64,000 nt of DNA from assembly GCA_947175205.1 (NCBI GenBank), contig CAMWLS010000001.1, positions 1 through 64,000 of the forward strand. The letters run 5' to 3'. The DNA comes from an uncultured Porphyromonadaceae bacterium (GTDB lineage: Bacteria > Bacteroidota > Bacteroidia > Bacteroidales > Muribaculaceae). Below are positions 19,613-26,977 of this stretch, piece by piece; the stretch's first letter is position 1, and every line of letters starts with the position of its first letter. The notes under the pieces are model-generated. The model did no database searches, had not been told where the DNA came from, and was given only the letters and a program-made list of their open reading frames with translations. A program made the position numbers and the translations under genes.

Positions 19613-19653
19613 TGTTAATTTTTATATAACGTTTTATGTTAATTTTTATATAA
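19613..19653 (+). repeat. 17-base perfect direct repeat upstream of rel
   Basis: The sequence TGTTAATTTTTATATAA occurs at 19613-19629 and again at 19637-19653. The spacing is 24 bases start to start, about two helical turns. The repeat ends 4 bases before the -33 box of the rel promoter. Paired sites at this position could bind a regulator or act as an AT-rich UP-like element; alternatively it is a simple local duplication. Confidence 0.6.
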
Positions 19654-19657
19654 GGAA

Positions 19658-19688
19658 TTTGCGGGTAATAATATATTTCATATCTTCG
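19658..19688 (+). promoter_or_regulatory. Bacteroidetes-type promoter of the rel gene
   Basis: TTTG (19658-19661), a 19-base spacer, then TATCTTCG (19681-19688), one base off TAnnTTTG. The ATG at 19719 lies about 30 bases downstream of the -7 box. Confidence 0.75.
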
Positions 19689-19718
19689 TAAAATTAAAAA
19701 ATAATATAAGTGGAGCCT

Positions 19719-21938
19719 ATGCAAATCACAGAGGATGAAAAGGAGACCTTCCTTACGGGAGATGAGGCCCTCAAGCTCAGGGACGCTGTCCGGCGTCTGG
19801 CGTCTAACTGCGGCCAAGAAATAAGCAGGGGTGATTATCGCCTGCTCCGGACGGCAATACAGAAGGCAGTGGCTGCCGGGCGCTATAAGCGTGACCGTTT
19901 TGGCCTGAATCCTTTATTACATGATATAGAGACAGCGAATATCCTGTGTGAGCGGCTGAGCGCAGAGCGGAACATGGTACTGGCCATTCTGCTACAGCAT
20001 CTTTATGATCCGCAGCAGCCACTGCCTGATGAAGTGAGTAAGAACTGGGGCTCTGATGTGGCTTGGCTTCTGGAGTGTATAACAAATGTTGCCAATCTCT
20101 ATGCTCGCCATGCAGCGGTTCACAGTGAGAATTTCAGGAAGCTGCTGATGACCTTTGCCAAGGATATCAGGGTTATTATCATAATGATAGTGGAGCGCGT
20201 GGCTCTGATGAAGGCCATAAACCACCATCCGTCAGAGCAGCTGGTGAATGAGGTGGCGCTGGAGGCGAGCTATCTCTATGCGCCCCTGGCGCACCGCATG
20301 GGTCTGTATTCACTCAAGAGTGACCTGGAGGATATGTCTCTGAAATACACTAACCGTGAGACATATACTAAAATAGCTCAGAAGCTTAATCAGACCAAGG
20401 AGGCCAGGGATGAGTATATAGCGGACTTCATACGTCCGGTGAAAGAACGCCTGGAAGCGGAGGGTCTGAAATTTGAAATCAAGGGCCGAACAAAGTCTAT
20501 ATATTCCATATGGAACAAGATACGTAAGCAGAAGGTGGATATGGACCATATCTATGACCTTTTTGCAATACGTATAATACTGGAGAGTGAGCCCAAGCGC
20601 GAGAAGAGTGACTGCTGGATGGCTTATTCCCTGATTACGGATATGTTCCGTCCTAATCCGGCCAGGATGAAAGACTGGCTGAGTATTCCCAAGAGTAATG
20701 GCTATGAGTCATTACACATAACGGTGTACGGGCCCAAGGAGCGGTGGGTTGAGGTTCAAATCAGGACTCGCCGTATGGATGATATTGCGGAGAAAGGTCT
20801 TGCGGCGCACTGGAAGTATAAGGGCGTTAAGACAGAAAATAATCTTGATGCCTGGGCTGCCAATATACGTGATATACTTGAGGCCGGTGATGCAGGACCT
20901 CTGGCGCTGATGAAGGATGTGCAGTTTGACCTCTATGACAAGGAGGTTTTTGCATTTACGCCAAAGGGTGACCTGTATAAGCTTCCCATGGGTGCGACGG
21001 TACTGGATTTTGCTTTCAATATTCACACAGACCTGGGTGCGCGGTGTACCGGAGCGCGTGTGAACGGTAAGCATCAGAAAATAAATTACCGGCTTAAGAA
21101 CGGTGACACTGTGGAGGTGCAGACCGGTGCCTCGCAGACCCCAAAGCATGACTGGCTTAACTATGTGGTAACACCCAAGGCACGAAATAAAATAAGGGTA
21201 ACCTTAAAAGAAATGGAGGCCAAGGCCGCAGAGTTAGGCCGCGAACTGCTGGAACGCCGATTCAAAAATAAAAAGATAGAGATTGATGAGGCCCTGCTCT
21301 CAAAGACCATCAAGAAGCTGGGATACAAGAACGGAACGGATTTCTTTGATGCCATAGCTCGTGAGCAGCTGGATGTGAATACGGTTGCGGACGCATATCT
21401 GTTAGGAGATAAGAAAGATGAGGGTGCAACGGTGTCCGCCAGTGAGTTTGTGATGCAGTCAGCTGATGAGAATGATGAAGCGCAGAGTTCTGATGTTCTG
21501 GTGATAGGGCAGGGAATAAGGGGCGTGAACTACAGCCTGGCGCGTTGCTGTAATCCTATTTATGGTGATGATGTTTTCGGGTTTATTTCCGGAGAGGGTG
21601 TCATAAAGATACACAGGACGGACTGCCCGAATGCTAATCATCTGATGCACAAATATCCTTACCGCCTGATCCGTACACGATGGAGCGGAAAGGTGGGAAG
21701 CCAGTTTGGCGCCACTCTGCGTATTGTGGGTAAGGATGATATAGGTATTGTCACCAATATAACCTCTATTATTAACAAAGAGAAGAACGCTACGTTGCGC
21801 AACATATCCATAGACAGTAATGACGGTCTTTTTCAGGGCTATCTTGTGGTTGGGGTTAATGATACCACATCACTGAATCAATTAATAAAGAAACTTTCAA
21901 CAGTAAAAGGTGTTAAGAATGTGGAAAGGAGTAAGTAA
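19719..21938 (+). CDS. relA: RelA/SpoT family (p)ppGpp synthetase with degenerate HD domain
   Basis: A 739-aa long RSH protein. The start was set at ATG 19719 rather than GTG 19710. The N-terminal HD region (about 20-180) has lost the hydrolase motif: the expected HDxxED segment reads LLQHLYDPQQ, and the DRLHNM-like helix reads VERVALMK. The synthetase domain is intact (GRTKSIYSIWNKIR, IYDLFAIRIIL, IPKSNGYESLHITVYGP, EVQIRT). TGS (FTPKGDLYKLPMGATVLDFA), a Cys-containing ZFD (LARCCNPIYGDD, HRTDCPN) and a C-terminal ACT domain follow. It probably makes the alarmone on stalled ribosomes without degrading it, like the RelA-type RSH of Bacteroides. The lipoprotein gene overlaps its 3' end. Confidence 0.93.
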   Translation: MQITEDEKETFLTGDEALKLRDAVRRLASNCGQEISRGDYRLLRTAIQKAVAAGRYKRDRFGLNPLLHDIETANILCERLSAERNMVLAILLQHLYDPQQPLPDEVSKNWGSDVAWLLECITNVANLYARHAAVHSENFRKLLMTFAKDIRVIIIMIVERVALMKAINHHPSEQLVNEVALEASYLYAPLAHRMGLYSLKSDLEDMSLKYTNRETYTKIAQKLNQTKEARDEYIADFIRPVKERLEAEGLKFEIKGRTKSIYSIWNKIRKQKVDMDHIYDLFAIRIILESEPKREKSDCWMAYSLITDMFRPNPARMKDWLSIPKSNGYESLHITVYGPKERWVEVQIRTRRMDDIAEKGLAAHWKYKGVKTENNLDAWAANIRDILEAGDAGPLALMKDVQFDLYDKEVFAFTPKGDLYKLPMGATVLDFAFNIHTDLGARCTGARVNGKHQKINYRLKNGDTVEVQTGASQTPKHDWLNYVVTPKARNKIRVTLKEMEAKAAELGRELLERRFKNKKIEIDEALLSKTIKKLGYKNGTDFFDAIAREQLDVNTVADAYLLGDKKDEGATVSASEFVMQSADENDEAQSSDVLVIGQGIRGVNYSLARCCNPIYGDDVFGFISGEGVIKIHRTDCPNANHLMHKYPYRLIRTRWSGKVGSQFGATLRIVGKDDIGIVTNITSIINKEKNATLRNISIDSNDGLFQGYLVVGVNDTTSLNQLIKKLSTVKGVKNVERSK

Positions 21939-22596
21939 ATTTCTGGTTATATGTATTACTGCAGTTGCGGGCGGATGTGCTTCAGGGACAGATGGGGCTG
22001 CGTCTCGGGATGCCGCTGCAGAAAGGCGTCAGTATCTGGACAGTGTGCGTCAGTCCAAGGCTGAAAAGCTTGACAGCATGAAAGCAGAGAAGGCATTAAT
22101 GGAAAATCAGGCCCACAGTGCCGGTGAGGACATGGAGTTCCACCGGGGAGCCAGCGGGCTGGAAGGCTATTATACTCTTAAAGGACTCCAGGGCTCTACG
22201 GCGGCCGAAATCACACCACGTGTGAATGCTGACGGAACGTATACTGTCTCTGTGGTTGTGCCCACCTCTCTCAAGCCATATGCGTTCTTAGTTGATGGTG
22301 AGACTCTTATTAAGAACGGAAGTACTGGGTTTGTAGGTGCGGGTGACAAGATGGTTCTCAGTCTGAGAGAGGCTGAGGTTGACAGTCTGAGTGCCCGTCT
22401 GACTGCAAATCCGGAAGCTAAACTTACTGTAAAAGGTTATGGAGGAGAACGTGTGTGCCGTCTTTCTACGGTTCAGATTGAAGGTATTCACCGCGCTCCT
22501 AAACTGGGTCAGGCTGTGAGGCGTATACAGCAACTGGAGGTTCTGATACCGGAGATGGAGCGGGAGATAGAGGCTCTGAATCACGTAAAATATTAA
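21919..22596 (+). CDS. putative lipoprotein with coiled-coil segments
   Basis: A 225-aa protein from ATG 21919, overlapping the rel stop by 20 bases in another frame, so translation is coupled. The N-terminus is a lipoprotein signal with lipobox AVAGGC, cleaving before Cys at about residue 20. Next come a Glu/Lys-rich helix (about 35-65), a beta-rich middle domain (about 70-190) and a terminal helix (VRRIQQLEVLIPEMEREIEAL). I do not recognise a family. It is expected to be anchored in the periplasm or outer membrane. Its coupling to a (p)ppGpp synthetase may be incidental. Confidence 0.8.
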   Translation: MWKGVSKFLVICITAVAGGCASGTDGAASRDAAAERRQYLDSVRQSKAEKLDSMKAEKALMENQAHSAGEDMEFHRGASGLEGYYTLKGLQGSTAAEITPRVNADGTYTVSVVVPTSLKPYAFLVDGETLIKNGSTGFVGAGDKMVLSLREAEVDSLSARLTANPEAKLTVKGYGGERVCRLSTVQIEGIHRAPKLGQAVRRIQQLEVLIPEMEREIEALNHVKY

Positions 22597-22597
22597 C

Positions 22598-22717
22598 GGT
22601 TTGCCATAACAGGTCATCTGCTGTGTTGCTTTCGGGGTTCGGCTTCGGTCACATACTAATGTATGCTCCCGTCAACCTCATCCTCAGCGCCTTGCATCTG
22701 ACCTATTCTGACAAACC
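22598..22717. repeat. ~120-base inverted-repeat element (MITE- or REP-like)
   Basis: Arms of 24 bases at 22598-22621 and 22694-22717 pair with about 19 of 24 matches. Each contains GGTTTG, AGGTCA and TGC in the same order. Inner pairings GGTTCGG / CCG-TC-AACC and the 14-base CATACTAATGTATG hairpin (22652-22665) extend one long imperfect stem. It begins one base after the lipoprotein stop codon, so it may end that transcript. No ORF fits inside. It looks like a mobile or repeated intergenic element; copies elsewhere in the genome cannot be checked here. Confidence 0.7.
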
Positions 22718-22721
22718 ATAA

Positions 22722-22778
22722 CCCGAGCGGTCATAACAGGTCATCTGCTGTGTTGCTTTCGGAGTTAAGCCGCTCAGG
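22722..22778. repeat. partial second copy of the intergenic repeat
   Basis: A 31-base perfect copy of the left arm of the preceding element (starting CATAACAGGTCATCTGC) recurs at 22732-22762; the original is at 22605-22635. It is bounded by its own short inverted repeat, CCCGAGCGG and CCGCTCAGG. This looks like a truncated or rearranged copy inserted next to the first. The remaining sequence to 23041 holds no gene. It contains a CACCGCC / GGCGGTG pair (22817-22823, 22894-22900) and the moxR promoter region. Confidence 0.65.
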
Positions 22779-22990
22779 TGACAGATGGGGTGGTGTATCA
22801 CTGAGTTTAACGCTGGCACCGCCATTATATTATGGGTAAGGCTGAGAAATGCGTGTCATGGGCTTAACATATATTATGTGCTGGCACTTTAAGGGCGGTG
22901 AACACATTAAATTTAGTTAATCATTATCACGGCTAAAGGATTAATAATTAAAATTAACATTATAATCCGCGCGAGGACTTGTTATAATAG

Positions 22991-22998
22991 TAATTTTG
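22991..22998 (+). promoter_or_regulatory. candidate -7 box for the moxR/bat operon
   Basis: TAATTTTG matches TAnnTTTG and lies 43 bases before the moxR ATG. No convincing TTTG -33 box is found 19-21 bases upstream, so a helper regulator may be needed or the match may be fortuitous. Confidence 0.5.
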
Positions 22999-23041
22999 TG
23001 CAGATATAAAACCAAAAACTAAATTCATAACATTAATATCT

Positions 23042-24037
23042 ATGGCTGAAACAGTTGATATTCGCGAACTCACCAATCTTGTTGCGTCAAAAAATGATTT
23101 TGTGCAGCTGATAACCAAGGGCATGGACCGGACGATAGTGGGTCAGAAGCATCTTGTAGAGTCACTTCTGATAGCCCTTCTGGCTAACGGTCATGTACTT
23201 CTTGAGGGCGTACCCGGTCTTGCAAAGACACTTGCCATCAAGACACTTGCCTCAGTAATTGATGCCAAGTACAGCCGCATACAGTTTACGCCTGACCTTC
23301 TTCCGGCCGATGTAATAGGTACCATGGTTTACAGCGTAAAGAATGAGAAATTTGAAGTAAAGAAAGGCCCTATATTTGCAAACTTTGTTCTGGCTGATGA
23401 AATTAACCGAGCTCCGGCTAAGGTGCAGTCAGCACTGCTGGAGGCCATGCAGGAGCGTCAGGTAACAATAGGTGACAGCACTTTTGGTCTGGACAAGCCT
23501 TTCCTGGTAATGGCAACTCAGAACCCCGTGGAGCAGGAGGGTACTTATCCGCTGCCAGAGGCACAGGTTGACCGATTCCTGATGAAAGTTATCATTGGTT
23601 ATCCCAGCAAGGATGAGGAGCGTCAGATTATACGCCAGAATATCAGCGGTGAGCAGACTGAAGCCACCGCGCTTCTAAAGCCGGAGGACATACTGGATGC
23701 CCAGAAGGTTGTGGAGAAGATTTATGTAGATGAGAAGATAGAGCGTTATATTGTGGACCTGGTGTTTGCCACCCGTTTCCCGGCAGATTACGGCTTGAAT
23801 GATCTTTCAAATCTGATTTCCTTTGGAGCTTCTCCCCGTGCCTCAATAAGCCTTGCAAGAGCGGCCCGTGCATATGCCTTCCTGCGTCAGCGCGGTTTTG
23901 TAATACCGGAAGATGTTATAGCAGTATCGCATGATGTGCTCCGCCACAGAATAGGCCTGACTTATGAGGCTGAAGCCAACGGTATAACAACCGATGAAAT
24001 AATAGCAGATATTCTGGATAAGATTCAGGTACCCTGA
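23042..24037 (+). CDS. moxR: MoxR family AAA+ ATPase
   Basis: A 331-aa MoxR ATPase. Walker A is GVPGLAKT (56-63), Walker B is LVLADEINRAPAK (about 117-129), sensor 1 is VMATQNPVEQEGTYPLPEAQVDRF, and a C-terminal lid domain follows. MoxR ATPases act as chaperones that mature or activate VWA-domain partners, and the partners lie downstream (DUF58, BatA, BatB). It is the first gene of the Bat (Bacteroides aerotolerance) operon, after a 445-base intergenic region and with 13 bases to the DUF58 gene. It is cytoplasmic, acting at the membrane. Confidence 0.95.
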   Translation: MAETVDIRELTNLVASKNDFVQLITKGMDRTIVGQKHLVESLLIALLANGHVLLEGVPGLAKTLAIKTLASVIDAKYSRIQFTPDLLPADVIGTMVYSVKNEKFEVKKGPIFANFVLADEINRAPAKVQSALLEAMQERQVTIGDSTFGLDKPFLVMATQNPVEQEGTYPLPEAQVDRFLMKVIIGYPSKDEERQIIRQNISGEQTEATALLKPEDILDAQKVVEKIYVDEKIERYIVDLVFATRFPADYGLNDLSNLISFGASPRASISLARAARAYAFLRQRGFVIPEDVIAVSHDVLRHRIGLTYEAEANGITTDEIIADILDKIQVP

Positions 24038-24050
24038 TAAGTAACGTAAT

Positions 24051-24926
24051 ATGGACTCAACAGAACTTCTTAAGAAGGTACGCAAGATAGAAATAAAATC
24101 TCGCGGCTTATCACAGAATATCTTTGCGGGCGAGTATCACTCAGCCTTCAAGGGGCGTGGTATGATGTTCTCAGAAGTGCGTGAGTATCAGTACGGTGAT
24201 GATATCAGAGATATAGACTGGAATGTAACGGCGCGTCATAACAAGCCTTATGTAAAGGTCTTTGAGGAAGAGCGTGAGCTTACGGTTATGCTGCTGGTGG
24301 ATATGTCAGGCAGCGGTAGCTTTGGGGCTTCCGGCGAAGAGAAGCGTCAGATTATCACCGAGATTGCTGCCACGTTAGCGTTTTCCGCCACTACCAACAA
24401 TGATAAGATAGGTGCCATTTTTTTTAGTGACCGGATAGAAAAATTCATCCCTCCCAAGAAAGGAAAGAAGCATATTCTTCTGATAATACGTGAACTGCTG
24501 GACTTTACTCCTGAGAGTAAGGGCACGGATATAGGAATGGCGTTACGCTATTTCACTGATGCTCTTAAACGCAGATGCACGGCTTTTTTGATTTCAGATT
24601 TTATAGATGGCAAGGACTATGAACGCCCTATGATGGTGGCAGCCAACAAGCATGATCTGATGGCCATTCAGGTGTATGACAGGCGGGACGCCAAGATGCC
24701 AAATGTGGGACTGCTGAGGGTGGCTGACCTTGAAAACGGGACCACCAGGTGGGTGGATACTTCATCCAAGCGTACCAGAATGGCGTATGACCGCTGGTGG
24801 TATAACCGTCAGCAAAAGATGTCCCAGGTGATGCAGTCAGCACATGTGGACCTGGCCAGTGTAACCACTGATGAGGATTATGTAAAGGCACTAATGGGGC
24901 TGTTTCACAACCGTGGCGCAAGATAA
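24051..24926 (+). CDS. DUF58 domain-containing protein
   Basis: A 291-aa DUF58 protein. The family hallmark is seen as YQYGDDIRDIDWNVTARHNKPYVKVFEEERE (about residues 44-75), followed by a VWA-like fold with MIDAS DMSGSGS. DUF58 proteins are constant partners of MoxR ATPases. No membrane segment is present, so it is likely a cytoplasmic adaptor for the membrane-bound BatA/BatB. It sits between moxR (13 bases) and the BatD-like gene (12 bases). Function is inferred from operon conservation only. Confidence 0.92.
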   Translation: MDSTELLKKVRKIEIKSRGLSQNIFAGEYHSAFKGRGMMFSEVREYQYGDDIRDIDWNVTARHNKPYVKVFEEERELTVMLLVDMSGSGSFGASGEEKRQIITEIAATLAFSATTNNDKIGAIFFSDRIEKFIPPKKGKKHILLIIRELLDFTPESKGTDIGMALRYFTDALKRRCTAFLISDFIDGKDYERPMMVAANKHDLMAIQVYDRRDAKMPNVGLLRVADLENGTTRWVDTSSKRTRMAYDRWWYNRQQKMSQVMQSAHVDLASVTTDEDYVKALMGLFHNRGAR

Positions 24927-24938
24927 TAAGAAACAGTT

Positions 24939-25943
24939 ATGGCAAACAAAATAAGATGTTATATGGCTGGTGCGCTGCTTTCTGCGGCATGTATGACAGG
25001 GAGCGCCCAAACCAGTGAGGCCCCCGTGCGGATAACTGCCGAGACGGATTCCATGCAGATGATAATGGGTTCAAAGGCTCAGCTGCATGTGAGCGTAAAC
25101 AAGCCCACCGCCCAGCCCGGACTTCTGGTGAATGACCTGCGTGAAGGCGCAACTTTAGGCGATGTTGAGATTCTGTCCGTGAGTGCGGATTCTTCAGCAT
25201 TAGCCGGTGGCCGTACCAGAGTGAATTATAATGTTACCTTTCAGGCGTTTGACTCGGGAGAAGTTAAGACAATTCCGCCGCTGACATATGTTACGCCTTC
25301 TGATTCAGCGTCTACGGACCCAATAGCGCTGAAAGTGTATGCCGTGGATGTGGATTCTCTGAAAGATGTTCATTTCAGTACAGAACCCATGGAATATGAC
25401 CTGGAGTGGTATGACTATATCCCGGAATCATGGCCGTGGTGGCTTTTGGGTGTGGTAGCGGCCGCACTGATTGCCGGGGCGCTGATGTTCCTTTTCCGCC
25501 GTGATAAGGTGGTGGGAATGTTCCGTAAACCGGTGGTACCCCCGTATGAGATGGCTATGCAGCGTCTGGACTCACTGCGTCAGAGCAAACTGGCAGTTTC
25601 AGGAAATGACAAGCAGTATTTCACGGAGCTGACAGATATTCTGCGCCAATATCTTTCCGGACGCTTTGGTATAAAGGCCCCTGAGATGACTACTGTGCAG
25701 GTGCTTCAGGAACTCAAGCACAACGGCGGTACAGCCGAGTATGTGCATGAGATAAAGGAGGTTCTGGATGTGGCTGACTCAGTGAAATTTGCCAAGTTCA
25801 AGACTTCTCCCACAGAGAATTACCACGCGCTGGATGAGGTTGAGAGCTTTGTGAGCAAGACCCGTCCTGTGGCTGAGCCTGAGAAGGATGATCAAAAGAA
25901 CAAGAGTGAGAACACTGCTGAAAATACTAAAACTGACAAGTAA
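24939..25943 (+). CDS. Bat-operon membrane protein with signal peptide, one TM helix and cytoplasmic tail
   Basis: A 334-aa protein in the usual place between DUF58 and batA. It has a signal peptide (MAGALLSAACMTGSAQ) and a beta-rich periplasmic domain (about 28-150). One TM helix at about 168-188 (WWLLGVVAAALIAGALMFLF) follows. The cytoplasmic helical domain contains YFTELTDILRQYLSGRFGIKAPEMTT, a motif also found at the end of BatD-like and DUF4381 proteins. The last 30 residues are Lys/Glu/Asn-rich. It likely scaffolds the VWA partners across the membrane. The stop overlaps the batA start (TAATG). Confidence 0.83.
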   Translation: MANKIRCYMAGALLSAACMTGSAQTSEAPVRITAETDSMQMIMGSKAQLHVSVNKPTAQPGLLVNDLREGATLGDVEILSVSADSSALAGGRTRVNYNVTFQAFDSGEVKTIPPLTYVTPSDSASTDPIALKVYAVDVDSLKDVHFSTEPMEYDLEWYDYIPESWPWWLLGVVAAALIAGALMFLFRRDKVVGMFRKPVVPPYEMAMQRLDSLRQSKLAVSGNDKQYFTELTDILRQYLSGRFGIKAPEMTTVQVLQELKHNGGTAEYVHEIKEVLDVADSVKFAKFKTSPTENYHALDEVESFVSKTRPVAEPEKDDQKNKSENTAENTKTDK

Positions 25944-26962
25944 TGACCGGAAAAGATTTTGATATAGCCAATATACAATTTGCGCATCCGGAGTATTTCT
26001 GGCTTTTACTGGTGCTGATACCGCTCACGGTATGGTATGTGCTTAAGCATAAGAATTCCCGGCCGTCGCTTCTTATATCTCACACCGGCGCGTTTGCACA
26101 GGCTCCCCGCTCATGGAAGCCCCTGGTGAGTCATATATGCTTTGCACTGCGTATGGCTGTTGTGGCATGTGTGATAGTTATCTTGGCAAGGCCTCAGACT
26201 CATAACGCATGGCACACTTCAACTACTGAAGGAACGGAGATAATGCTGGCGCTGGATGTGTCCACGTCAATGCTTACCCGTGACCTGAAGCCTAACAGAA
26301 TGGAGGCAGCCAAGAAGGTTGCTCAGGACTTTATAGATGGCCGCGAGTCAGATGCCATAGGTGTTGTAATTTTTGCCGGTGAGTCACTGACCGGAGTTCC
26401 GCTGACTAATGATTATGCTCCGCTACAGGAATATATAGCAGGTCTTGAAACAGGAATGATTACTGACGGTACTGCCATAGGTGACGGCCTGGCAACGGCT
26501 CTCAACCGTCTGGAGAACGGTAAGGCTGAATCAAAGAGCGTCATACTTGTCACTGACGGTTCCAACAACACGGGTATAAGCACACCTCTTATGGCAGCGG
26601 AAGCGGCTAAGGAATTAGGAGTCAAGGTATATACTGTTGGAATAGGAAGTCAGGGAGTTGCTGAGGCTCCGTCTTATATTGACGCAGCCGGACGCATAAT
26701 TTATGAGAAACAGAAGGTGACATTTGATGAAGAGCCACTTAAGCAGATTGCTGCCATGACCGGCGGCGAGTATTTTGCTGCCACCAATGAGGATGCTCTT
26801 GCAGGAATTTTTGAGCGTATAGATGCCCTGGAAAAGACCAAGATGGACATAAATAATTTCACGCATACCACTGATACTTATGAGCTTTGGGCATGGCTTG
26901 CGGTACTGTTGTTTGTCCTGGAACTGGTTCTGCGCTATACGGTTCTGCGTTCCATACCTTAA
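25943..26962 (+). CDS. batA: BatA: VWA-domain aerotolerance protein
   Basis: A 339-aa VWA protein. The N-terminal helix at about 15-32 (YFWLLLVLIPLTVWYVL) and a second near 70 anchor it. The VWA domain (about 98-290) carries the MIDAS DVSTSM, the Thr of GMITDGTAIGD and the Asp of LVTDGSNNTG. A third TM helix lies at the C-terminus (LWAWLAVLLFVLELVL). BatA is a core Bat protein, linked in Bacteroides to oxygen tolerance and envelope stress. Translation is coupled to the previous gene by a 1-base overlap; the batB-batC gene follows after 15 bases. Confidence 0.93.
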   Translation: MTGKDFDIANIQFAHPEYFWLLLVLIPLTVWYVLKHKNSRPSLLISHTGAFAQAPRSWKPLVSHICFALRMAVVACVIVILARPQTHNAWHTSTTEGTEIMLALDVSTSMLTRDLKPNRMEAAKKVAQDFIDGRESDAIGVVIFAGESLTGVPLTNDYAPLQEYIAGLETGMITDGTAIGDGLATALNRLENGKAESKSVILVTDGSNNTGISTPLMAAEAAKELGVKVYTVGIGSQGVAEAPSYIDAAGRIIYEKQKVTFDEEPLKQIAAMTGGEYFAATNEDALAGIFERIDALEKTKMDINNFTHTTDTYELWAWLAVLLFVLELVLRYTVLRSIP

Positions 26963-26977
26963 AATAAAAGATGAGTT

